Of a DNA stretch of 13,125 nt, positions 5,503-11,769 are shown one piece after another. The stretch spans positions 1 to 13,125 of the forward strand of contig DNYO01000285.1 in assembly GCA_003506795.1 (NCBI GenBank), written 5' to 3'. Made by a program: the position numbers and the translations under genes. This DNA is from Deltaproteobacteria bacterium. GTDB lineage: Bacteria > Desulfobacterota > Syntrophorhabdia > Syntrophorhabdales > Syntrophorhabdaceae. The notes beneath the pieces are model-generated. The model searched no databases. It was not told the origin of the DNA and saw only the letters and a program-made list of their open reading frames with translations. How positions within the stretch are numbered: the stretch's first letter is position 1; each line of letters begins with the position of its first letter.

Positions 5503-6327
5503 TCATTTCGCCGCCTGCCGTATCCTGTTTATCTCTGTCGACCAGTCCTGAATGACTGCCCTGCCTTTTTTATAGCGGAAATCGCACAGCCTGTCTCCCA
5601 TGGCGATGGTTCCGGCGCGCTGCAGCCCTGACTGGTAAGCCCGGCTCGCCGGAAAATCATTGAGGCACACGTAGGGGGCCAGCTCGGGGACGCGCCGGGC
5701 ATTTAAATACTTGACCAGGGCGCATTCCGTATAATCGACGCCATAATCAAAGTCCGTCCCGGCTCCCGGCACGAATCTGGCAACCCAGTTGGCGGGATAC
5801 TCCTTTTTTTGGGTCCACGAAGCCCACTCGCGCATCTTGTCCACATATTTCTGGCTGAACAACTTTTCGCTCATGGCATGGCTCTGCGGTTCCGACATGG
5901 ATTGAAACTGCAGCCTGTTAAGTTCATAAATAATTCTTCCCACATCTTCGGCTGTTTTTCCGTTTTCGCGCATGGGACCGTAGAGGGCCACGTACCAGGC
6001 GGCGATGGGGACAATGGAGGCGATGAGGTTCTTCTGTCCGCCCACGTTCGGAAGCTCCGGCAGGAGCACGTCGAAATTGGCAAGGGCGTCCCGGGCTATC
6101 TTACCGGTGCGTTCCGGTCCCAGATCGGGTTCCAGGAATTGTGATGCGCCCCGTACAACTTCCTGAAACGCACCCGTAAGTTCCTTTCTGTTGCTAAGAT
6201 AATAATTGTCCTCAGGCGCGACGGGAGATGCACCTGCCCGGCGGCCGGAAAGAAGGCTGCAGGGCAGAAGAGCCAGCGAAGCAATGGCGGAGCACTTAAG
6301 GAACTGGCGGCGGTTGAGAAAAGTCAT
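5503..6327 (-). CDS. Tat-exported L-2-amino-thiazoline-4-carboxylic acid hydrolase family protein
   Basis: This 274-residue protein begins with a twin-arginine signal, NRRQFLK at 5-11, then a hydrophobic stretch and a cleavage site after AGA (31-33). The C-terminal half resembles the L-2-amino-thiazoline-4-carboxylic acid (ATC) hydrolase family: a YGVDYTECALVKYL segment with Cys202, then PYVCLNDF with Cys221 and Asp224, and TIAMGDRLCDFRY with Cys248 and Asp249. Characterised family members open the thiazoline ring during cysteine synthesis, but most relatives have unknown substrates. Export by Tat implies a folded, perhaps metal-containing, protein in the periplasm. ATG 6327 has AAGGAG 6 bases upstream. 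It is the first gene of the minus-strand group and is divergent from the flavoprotein gene at 6504. The family call rests on the C-terminal motifs and the exact activity is unknown. Confidence 0.75.
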   Translation of the reverse strand: MTFLNRRQFLKCSAIASLALLPCSLLSGRRAGASPVAPEDNYYLSNRKELTGAFQEVVRGASQFLEPDLGPERTGKIARDALANFDVLLPELPNVGGQKNLIASIVPIAAWYVALYGPMRENGKTAEDVGRIIYELNRLQFQSMSEPQSHAMSEKLFSQKYVDKMREWASWTQKKEYPANWVARFVPGAGTDFDYGVDYTECALVKYLNARRVPELAPYVCLNDFPASRAYQSGLQRAGTIAMGDRLCDFRYKKGRAVIQDWSTEINRIRQAAK

Positions 6328-6384
6328 TCTTGTCTCCTTGCAGCATGATTGAAAGTGCGAAGATGCAGCCGTGATTCAGCTTCT

Positions 6385-6413
6385 AATCTGGCATAATTCC
6401 AATGTCTTGTCAA
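6385..6413 (-). promoter_or_regulatory. Candidate promoter of the minus-strand hydrolase/Kunitz operon
   Basis: On the minus strand a perfect -35 box TTGACA (6413-6408) is followed after 17 bases by CAGATT (6390-6385), which matches the -10 consensus at only three of six positions. Transcription would begin near 6378, about 50 bases before ATG 6327. The strong -35 and poor -10 could mean activator dependence or simply a weak match. Confidence 0.45.
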
Positions 6414-6453
6414 AGAGATATGAGGTGCCGGATATCTTCCGCCGAAATAAGAG

Positions 6454-6482
6454 TTGAATGGAGAAGGAGAGTCTTCTATCAT
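6454..6482 (+). promoter_or_regulatory. Promoter of the Old Yellow Enzyme-family gene
   Basis: TTGAAT (6454-6459, four of six) and TATCAT (6477-6482, five of six) are separated by 17 bases. Transcription would start near 6489, only about 15 bases before ATG 6504, placing the ribosome site AAAGGAGGA (6488-6496) at the very 5' end. Together with the minus-strand candidate at 6385-6413 this makes a divergent promoter region of 176 bp. Confidence 0.55.
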
Positions 6483-6503
6483 AATGGAAAGGAGGACTGT
6501 GCG

Positions 6504-7625
6504 ATGACGTATCCCCATGTTTTTTCGCCGATTACCGTCGGAGGCATTGAATTGAAAAACCGTATCACCATGGCTCCCCTCTACGTGGGTTATGCCGCGG
6601 AAGACGGGTCGGTATCTTCTCTTATGCTGGAACACTACCGAGCGATGGCACATGGCGGGGCGGCCATGATCGTTGTGGAGAACACGACCATTGACCATCC
6701 GGCCGGAAGCGGAGCCAGCCGGATGTTAAGGGCTGATACGGATACCAATCTCCAGGCCTTGTCGGAGCTTGCCTCGGTGATCAAGGGTGAAGGGGCCGTG
6801 GCCTGCGTTCAGATAAACCACGCGGGCCGTTTCTCCCTGGGCCAGTCTCCACTCGCCCCATCGGCCGTAGACACCTTCGGGAAGATCCCTCAGGCAATGA
6901 CCCTTGATGATATTCAGAAGGTCCGGGAGAAATTCGTCCTTGCCGCCCGGAGGGTGAAGAAAGCCGGTTTTGACATGGTGGAACTTCATGGAGGCACCGG
7001 GTATCTTCTGTCGGAATTTGTCTCCCCGCGAACCAACAAGAGAGATGATGGGTACGGGGGCGCCCTCGAGAATCGAATGAGATTTCCCCTTGAGGTCCTG
7101 CGCGATGTCAAGGCCGCGGTAGGGGATTTTCCCGTAGGCTACCGTTTCCTGGCGGAGGAATGGCTTGCCGACGGCCTCAAACTTACCGAATCGACCCTGT
7201 TTGCCAGGGCCCTGTCCGACGCCGGTATCGCCTATATTTCCGTAATGGGCGGCACCTATGAGTCCTTTATCCTTCCGGAGATCGTCGAGAGATCGAAGAC
7301 GGAGGGGTACATGGCCGACCTGGCGAACGCCGTCAGGAAGAATGTGACCGTCCCGGTTATAACCGCGGGGAGAATATCTTCCGGAAAGACCGCCGAGGAA
7401 ATCCTGATAACCGGCAAAGCCGACCTCCTGGGCCTGGCAAGAGTCCTCTTTGCGGATCCCGAGTGGCCTAACAAACTGATGCAAGGCCGGGAAGAGGAGA
7501 TCATCCATTGCAACCCATCATGTAACGATGCCTGCATGCGTCTCGTCGTGAAGGGAAAGCCCGCTCTCTGCATGCAATGGTCCCCGGAGAAAATAAAAAG
7601 ACATAAAGACGCCCTGAGCGTTTGA
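6504..7625 (+). CDS. Old Yellow Enzyme-family flavin oxidoreductase with C-terminal Fe-S cysteine cluster
   Basis: This 373-residue FMN-dependent TIM-barrel oxidoreductase shows family motifs QINHAGR (103-109), SPRTNKRDDGYGG (174-186) and VITAGRI (285-291). The active-site segment reads HGGTGYL (162-168). Thr165 stands where relatives usually have Asn or His, while Tyr167 is kept. The C-terminus has four cysteines (C336, C340, C344, C356) in a C-x3-C-x3-C-x11-C pattern, close to the C-x2-C-x3-C-x11-C [4Fe-4S] site of 2,4-dienoyl-CoA reductase and trimethylamine dehydrogenase. Those enzymes continue with FAD and NAD(P)H domains to about 650-700 residues; this one stops 17 residues after the last Cys. 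It may therefore receive electrons from a separate partner protein. ATG 6504 is chosen for the strong AAAGGAGG 8 bases upstream; an in-frame extension to 6402 lacks support. The likely role is reduction of an activated C=C bond. Confidence 0.9.
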   Translation: MTYPHVFSPITVGGIELKNRITMAPLYVGYAAEDGSVSSLMLEHYRAMAHGGAAMIVVENTTIDHPAGSGASRMLRADTDTNLQALSELASVIKGEGAVACVQINHAGRFSLGQSPLAPSAVDTFGKIPQAMTLDDIQKVREKFVLAARRVKKAGFDMVELHGGTGYLLSEFVSPRTNKRDDGYGGALENRMRFPLEVLRDVKAAVGDFPVGYRFLAEEWLADGLKLTESTLFARALSDAGIAYISVMGGTYESFILPEIVERSKTEGYMADLANAVRKNVTVPVITAGRISSGKTAEEILITGKADLLGLARVLFADPEWPNKLMQGREEEIIHCNPSCNDACMRLVVKGKPALCMQWSPEKIKRHKDALSV

Positions 7626-7632
7626 ATACCTT

Positions 7633-7673
7633 GAGCGCCTGAGGGCCGATTCCGTCATCCCGGCCCTCCGCTC
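7633..7673 (+). terminator. Hairpin after the flavoprotein gene, possible terminator
   Basis: GAGCG (7633-7637) and GAGGGCCG (7641-7648) pair with CGGCCCTC (7661-7668) and CGCTC (7669-7673). This gives a 13 bp GC-rich stem with a 3-base bulge and a 12-base loop, starting 8 bases after the stop. There is no T-run after the stem, so termination is plausible but not classical. Its right arm is part of an imperfect tandem repeat. Confidence 0.4.
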
Positions 7674-7699
7674 ATAGTCATCCCGGCCCCTCTCCTCAT
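7654..7699. repeat. Two-copy imperfect 23 bp tandem repeat
   Basis: Two adjacent units begin with the identical 13 bases GTCATCCCGGCCC (7654-7666 and 7677-7689) and continue with similar CTC-rich halves ending in CTCAT. A third, weaker echo (CATTCCGGCCACCCGG) follows from about 7702. It lies in the 195 bp gap before the asmA-like gene. It may be a fragment of a dispersed intergenic repeat family; nothing else in the window carries it. Confidence 0.5.
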
Positions 7700-7773
7700 T
7701 ACATTCCGGCCACCCGGACGTTCTTCAAGTTCGTCCCGTCGATTCCATGCGGGTTGCATCGCGTGTCGTCAGC

Positions 7774-7802
7774 TTGACTAATATACAAGAGATAAACATA
7801 TT
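7774..7802 (+). promoter_or_regulatory. Promoter of the asmA-like gene
   Basis: TTGACT (7774-7779, five of six) and CATATT (7797-7802, four of six) are 17 bases apart. Transcription would start near 7809, about 12 bases before ATG 7821. The gene's ribosome site (AAAGG) is weak. Confidence 0.55.
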
Positions 7803-7820
7803 GCCCTTAGGCCAAAGGCG

Positions 7821-9914
7821 ATGAAAAGAAAGGTTCCCACGAAGCTGAAACTGATTCCGACCCTGATAGGTGTCGTGTTTTTACTGCTGGCTGCGACTGT
7901 TTACGTCATCTTTGCGAGCTACGATTACAATACCCTCAAGCCGGAAATCGCCAGGGCGTTCCAGGATGCGACGGGGAAAGAGCTGACCCTGGGCGGCGAT
8001 ATAAGCCTGAAAATAGGGCTTACGCCGACCCTGGTTGTTCGGGATGTGACTATTCAAAACGCACCCTGGGGATCTCAGCCCGAACTGGCCAGGATCAAGC
8101 GACTCGAGATAAAGGTGAGGTTTTTCCCTCTTCTTGCTCACCGGCTCGACCTCATACGTGTAATCCTTATCGAACCTGAACTCCTTCTGGAAACAGACAC
8201 CTCAGGCAAATCAAACCTTGCGATGGATGCCCCGGTAAAAGACCGGACGGCAGAGAAGGGGACCGATACCGGCGGTTGGGGGCTCTCCCGGATAACGTTC
8301 GAAGAGATGCGCATAGAGAAGGGTCGCGTTACCTACATAAATCATGAATCGAAAAAGAGGTACACGGCAACTGTGGCCGTTTTCACCGCGGGCTCCACGG
8401 GGCCCTTTGGGGGTCGGATTCGGATCGAAGGCAAGGTTGCCTATAATGAGGAATTTTTCGAAGTCACAGGCGCTGTGGGTTCTCTCGCAACTCTTGCGGA
8501 TCCCGCTCTTGCCTGGCCTGTCAGCCTTAAACTGAGTATGGGGGATACCGTCCTCGCTATTGACGGCAGCGTCAATGATCCACTGGCGAGGCGAGGGTTC
8601 AGATTGTATTTTAGTTTGAAAAGCAAGGATCCGGCCCGGTTGAGCCGTCTTTCGGGCCTCTCCAAACTTCCACCGCTCAAGAGCCCCCTGGATATCTCCG
8701 GTCGGATAATCGACACCGGCAAAGACTCATATTCGATCACAGACCTCAAGATCATGGAAGGCGACAACGACCTTGGCGGCTCCGTCGACCTCAACCTGGC
8801 CGGCGAGAGGCCGATGGTGAAGGCAACACTATCGGCCCGCAAGCTGGACCTGCGCCCCTATATCGGCAAGGGCCCGGACGCAGTTAAGACTACCGGCCGG
8901 GGCAGGATCTTTTCGGGCGAACCCCTGCCTTTCCACGCCCTGGGCAAAGCCGACGCGGAGGTCGCGCTCCGGGCTTCCCAGGTCCTGTTGCCTGAGATTG
9001 GGCTAAGCGACGTTAACATGGGACTGACTCTAAAGGATGAAATCCTCGATGTGAATTCCCTTAAAGCGTTCCTGGGAAAAGGTTCGGTGGATGCCCGCCT
9101 CTCCGTTAAGCCGCAGGGGAAGACGGTATTATTGACTTCGAGCGTGAAACTTCACAAGGTGGACATCACCTATCTGGCGAATATTGTCAAGGCGGCCAGT
9201 GGTGTCGAAGGAAACCTGGATGCAGACATCGATATCAGAGCCCGCGGCACTTCGGTCGCAGGATTGATGGGGAGTTTGACCGGCAAGGCCGTTCTTTTGA
9301 TGGGCAAAGGCAGGATGCACCAGAAGGTTATCGATTTACTCGGCAGTGACCTGCCGTCCGGCGTCTTCCGTCTCGTCAATCCCTTTGATAAAGAGAAACC
9401 ATATGCCGCAATCAATTGTTTTGTCGGCGCCTTCACGATGAATAACGGCCTTGCCCGGGCCACCACTCTCGTTTTGAACACGCAGTACATGGTCGTAGTG
9501 GGAGACGGCACTATCAACCTTAAGACAGAAAGACTGAACCTCTCTCTGAGGCCTGTCCCCAAGGAAGGCATCGGCGCCTCCCCGATCGGTAAGCTCGGGA
9601 TAAGTGCAAGCGAGCTGACGCGACCTTTCAAACTCGGCGGCACATTAGCGCGCCCGCGGCTTGCAATCGACCCCACCCGAACGGCAATCACCCTGGGCAG
9701 AACGATCGGAGCAATAACGCTATTCGGCCCTGCCGGCATCGCCGCAGCCCTGATGGGAAAGACATCCGATGAGGAAACGTCCTGCGCCGCAGCCGTTTCC
9801 GCGGCAAAAAAAGGAGTCAGAATTGAGAAGCCGCGTGGTCGTCCGGGGAAGGGGAAAAGCGGTGATGTTCTTGAGGATATCGGGGGAAAAGTGAAGGAGT
9901 TGTTCGGAAGGTAA
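7821..9914 (+). CDS. AsmA-family envelope protein
   Basis: This 697-residue protein has an N-terminal transmembrane anchor (about 11-33, after a basic MKRKVPTKLK start) and a long beta-rich periplasmic body. AsmA-like proteins sit in the inner membrane, span the periplasm and are linked to phospholipid transport and outer-membrane assembly. The N-terminal AsmA hallmark is seen near residues 55-100: LTLGGDISLKIG, then VVRDVTIQNAPWG. The C-terminal AsmA domain is seen from about 470 to 640, including FTMNNGLARATTLVLNTQ and the sheet motif GDGTINLKTERLNLSLRPVPK. The typical ending GGTLARPRLAIDP is followed by a Gly/Ala-rich segment and a charged, Lys-rich tail. It stands alone, with its own candidate promoter and no partner within 195 bp upstream or 334 bp downstream. 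An outer-membrane supports the Gram-negative assignment. Confidence 0.92.
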   Translation: MKRKVPTKLKLIPTLIGVVFLLLAATVYVIFASYDYNTLKPEIARAFQDATGKELTLGGDISLKIGLTPTLVVRDVTIQNAPWGSQPELARIKRLEIKVRFFPLLAHRLDLIRVILIEPELLLETDTSGKSNLAMDAPVKDRTAEKGTDTGGWGLSRITFEEMRIEKGRVTYINHESKKRYTATVAVFTAGSTGPFGGRIRIEGKVAYNEEFFEVTGAVGSLATLADPALAWPVSLKLSMGDTVLAIDGSVNDPLARRGFRLYFSLKSKDPARLSRLSGLSKLPPLKSPLDISGRIIDTGKDSYSITDLKIMEGDNDLGGSVDLNLAGERPMVKATLSARKLDLRPYIGKGPDAVKTTGRGRIFSGEPLPFHALGKADAEVALRASQVLLPEIGLSDVNMGLTLKDEILDVNSLKAFLGKGSVDARLSVKPQGKTVLLTSSVKLHKVDITYLANIVKAASGVEGNLDADIDIRARGTSVAGLMGSLTGKAVLLMGKGRMHQKVIDLLGSDLPSGVFRLVNPFDKEKPYAAINCFVGAFTMNNGLARATTLVLNTQYMVVVGDGTINLKTERLNLSLRPVPKEGIGASPIGKLGISASELTRPFKLGGTLARPRLAIDPTRTAITLGRTIGAITLFGPAGIAAALMGKTSDEETSCAAAVSAAKKGVRIEKPRGRPGKGKSGDVLEDIGGKVKELFGR

Positions 9915-10248
9915 AAGACTATCTCGCGTTTACCCCGTCTTTGACGGAAAGTATCTTTAACTTGAACTTTCAAGGGAAAAGGGGTACAAGTAGAAATAGT
10001 TGTTTTACTGTAGGCAGGCATGTGAACCTTCGCGGGAGTCTCGATGAAGCACTGCAGCAAGGCAAGACGTTCCTCTCATTCCAAAGAGACATTCCATTTT
10101 GATAACCGCCATCTCCGTCTGATAAAAGAGCTTGCAAGGGGATTTACTGGTTTGATGACGCCGGTACCAACCTGATTACTGGTGTACCAATCACTGCTGG
10201 AATTAACGTGCAAACTTCATAGATGATCCTTTAACCGACGAGGATAGG
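9915..10248. other. Intergenic region between asmA-like and histidine kinase genes
   Basis: There is no convincing gene in these 334 bases. Near the left end CCGTC (9935-9939) and GACGG (9943-9947) form a 5 bp stem with a TTT loop, 20 bases after the asmA stop; no T-run follows, so it is at best a weak terminator. CTTGAA and TTCAAG make a tiny dyad at 9961-9974. A short open stretch ending with TGA near 10100 has no recognisable protein match. The right part holds the repeated half-sites described at 10144-10190. The kinase ribosome site GAGG (10240-10243) lies 5 bases before ATG 10249. No sigma54-type GG-N10-GC element is found here. Confidence 0.6.
10144..10190. promoter_or_regulatory. Repeated half-sites, possible operator upstream of the kinase gene
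   Basis: TTACTGGT occurs at 10144-10151 and again at 10176-10183 (32 bases apart). TACCAA occurs at 10165-10170 and 10185-10190 (20 bases apart). TGGT and ACCA are inverted complements, so the second pair makes the dyad TGGTGTACCA. The offsets are close to three and two helical turns, as expected for sites on one face of the DNA. The binding protein is unknown; the region is about 60-100 bases upstream of ATG 10249. Chance in such a short stretch cannot be excluded. Confidence 0.4.
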
Positions 10249-11769
10249 ATGGAATTAGGCTGGGAACAGATAATTCTTGGTTTCAAACGCACTACCCGTC
10301 AGTTTTTGGATGATATCGTGGAGAATCTCAGCGAATCCTTCATCGTAACAGATCTCAAGGGAAAGATAGTGTTCTTCAATAGAGGCTCTGAAAAACTGTT
10401 TCTTTATCAGCCGGAGGAGGTTGTCGGCAAACACATAGTCATTCTCGGGGCCATCCAGCCCAATGTCCTGGCGGAGATCAGGAATGGAAACACCTTTCGG
10501 GGAGAGATTTCGTTACGGAGAAAGTCGGGCGAACCATTTCCGGCCTTTGTCATCTGCATACCCGCAAGGGATGAAGACGGAAGAACGGTGGGTATGATAG
10601 GGGCCGCGAGAGACCTGACCAGGGAAAAGGAAAAAGAAGAAGCCGACCGTGAGATTGCCAGGCTTAAAGAGTATAACGAGAACCTCATCGCTTCCCTCAA
10701 CGACGGTATTCAGATAATAGATGAGTCCGGGCAGATTACGTATATCAACACGAGGTTCGAGGAGATAATCCGCTACGCCAGGGACGAGATAATCGGGCAG
10801 CACTACGGAACATTTATAGCCAAAGAGGCTTTTGCGAGAGTTGCCACGTTCATGGACGAAATCAAAGAAGGGAAAGGGAAGAAGGTTTTCGAGACCACCT
10901 TTGTGACGAAAGACACCAGGAAGATCCGGGTTCTGGTCAGCTCCTCTTCGCTCCGTGAAGGCGAGAATAAAGGCATAATTAATGTCATTACGGATGTTAC
11001 AGAGATAAATATTCTCAAAGAAGAGCTTTTCCAGTCTGAGAAAATGACGCTTTTGGGAAAGCTGGCCGGTGAGATAGCGCACGAGATAAACAATCCTCTT
11101 GGTGGCCTGATTATTGCCACGCAGATGCTCATTGAAGACCTGGAAAAGAAAGGACGTATTCAGAAGAAACTCATGCTCAAAGAACTCAAGGAGATGGAAA
11201 ACGATGCGAGCAGGTGCAGAAGAGTCATTGGAAAAGTGCTCAATTTTGCCAAGAAAGTCCCGGTGGAAAGGACGACGCTGGATATTCACAGTATGATAGA
11301 AGACGCTCTCCTCCTCATCGAACGCCAGGTAAGATTAGAGAATATCACCATAAAGAGACGTTTCTTCGACACAGAGATATATATCAGAGGAAACTCGAAT
11401 AACCTTCAGCAGGTAATTATCAACATGGTCAACAATGCACGGGAGGCAATCCTGCCCGATCACGGAGAGATCGTTCTTAAGACCTATGTAAAAGATGGTG
11501 ACCGAAGGCAATGGGCATACATTGAAATAAATGATACAGGAAAAGGGATTCCAAGAGATATAATGGATCGTATTTTTGATTCTTTTTTTACCACGAAAAC
11601 AAACGGCACGGGCCTGGGTCTTTCGGTAAGCAAGAGGATCATAGAAGAGCATGGCGGAAAACTCTTTGTCAGAAATCTGCCGGGCGGAACTTCATTCAGT
11701 ATAGGTCTTCCACTGGCGCAGACCTCCCATAAGATATGGGCAGGAAGGGAGAAAGATGAGAAAAGATAG
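10249..11769 (+). CDS. Cytosolic PAS-PAS sensor histidine kinase
   Basis: This 506-residue kinase has two PAS domains (about 20-125 and 145-255) joined by a charged coiled segment, TREKEKEEADREIARLKEYN. The dimerisation/phosphoacceptor domain follows, with His278 in GEIAHEINNPLGG. The ATPase domain has its N box around Asn392-Asn396, G1 box DTGKGIP (429-435), F box FDSFFTTK (443-450) and G2 box GTGLGLS (453-459). The H-box HEINNPL is typical of NtrB-type kinases paired with sigma54 activators. There is no transmembrane segment, so the signal should be cytosolic, possibly a small molecule, redox state or gas sensed by the PAS domains. The PAS ligand cannot be told from sequence. GAGG is 5 bases before ATG 10249. 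The downstream response regulator overlaps it by 14 bp, indicating a coupled pair. Confidence 0.93.
   Translation: MELGWEQIILGFKRTTRQFLDDIVENLSESFIVTDLKGKIVFFNRGSEKLFLYQPEEVVGKHIVILGAIQPNVLAEIRNGNTFRGEISLRRKSGEPFPAFVICIPARDEDGRTVGMIGAARDLTREKEKEEADREIARLKEYNENLIASLNDGIQIIDESGQITYINTRFEEIIRYARDEIIGQHYGTFIAKEAFARVATFMDEIKEGKGKKVFETTFVTKDTRKIRVLVSSSSLREGENKGIINVITDVTEINILKEELFQSEKMTLLGKLAGEIAHEINNPLGGLIIATQMLIEDLEKKGRIQKKLMLKELKEMENDASRCRRVIGKVLNFAKKVPVERTTLDIHSMIEDALLLIERQVRLENITIKRRFFDTEIYIRGNSNNLQQVIINMVNNAREAILPDHGEIVLKTYVKDGDRRQWAYIEINDTGKGIPRDIMDRIFDSFFTTKTNGTGLGLSVSKRIIEEHGGKLFVRNLPGGTSFSIGLPLAQTSHKIWAGREKDEKR

Noticed and set aside
6402..6503. N-terminal extension of the flavoprotein to 6402
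   Set aside because: The extension is low-complexity Arg-rich sequence that overlaps the divergent promoter region. ATG 6504 has a strong AAAGGAGG and begins the family's normal N-terminus.
9170..10060. Long minus-strand open frame across the asmA C-terminus and following gap
   Set aside because: Its product is Ser/Pro/Arg-rich with no domain, and the AsmA motifs on the plus strand account for the region.
9941..10102. Short plus-strand open frame ending near 10100 with a LRGSLDEALQQGKTFL-like segment
   Set aside because: It has no supported start codon or ribosome site and no recognisable family; it is likely chance.
10144..10215. Sigma54 promoter before the histidine kinase (TGG...GC patterns at about 10149 and 10199)
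   Set aside because: The GG and GC elements are 9 bases apart, not the near-invariant 10, in both places.
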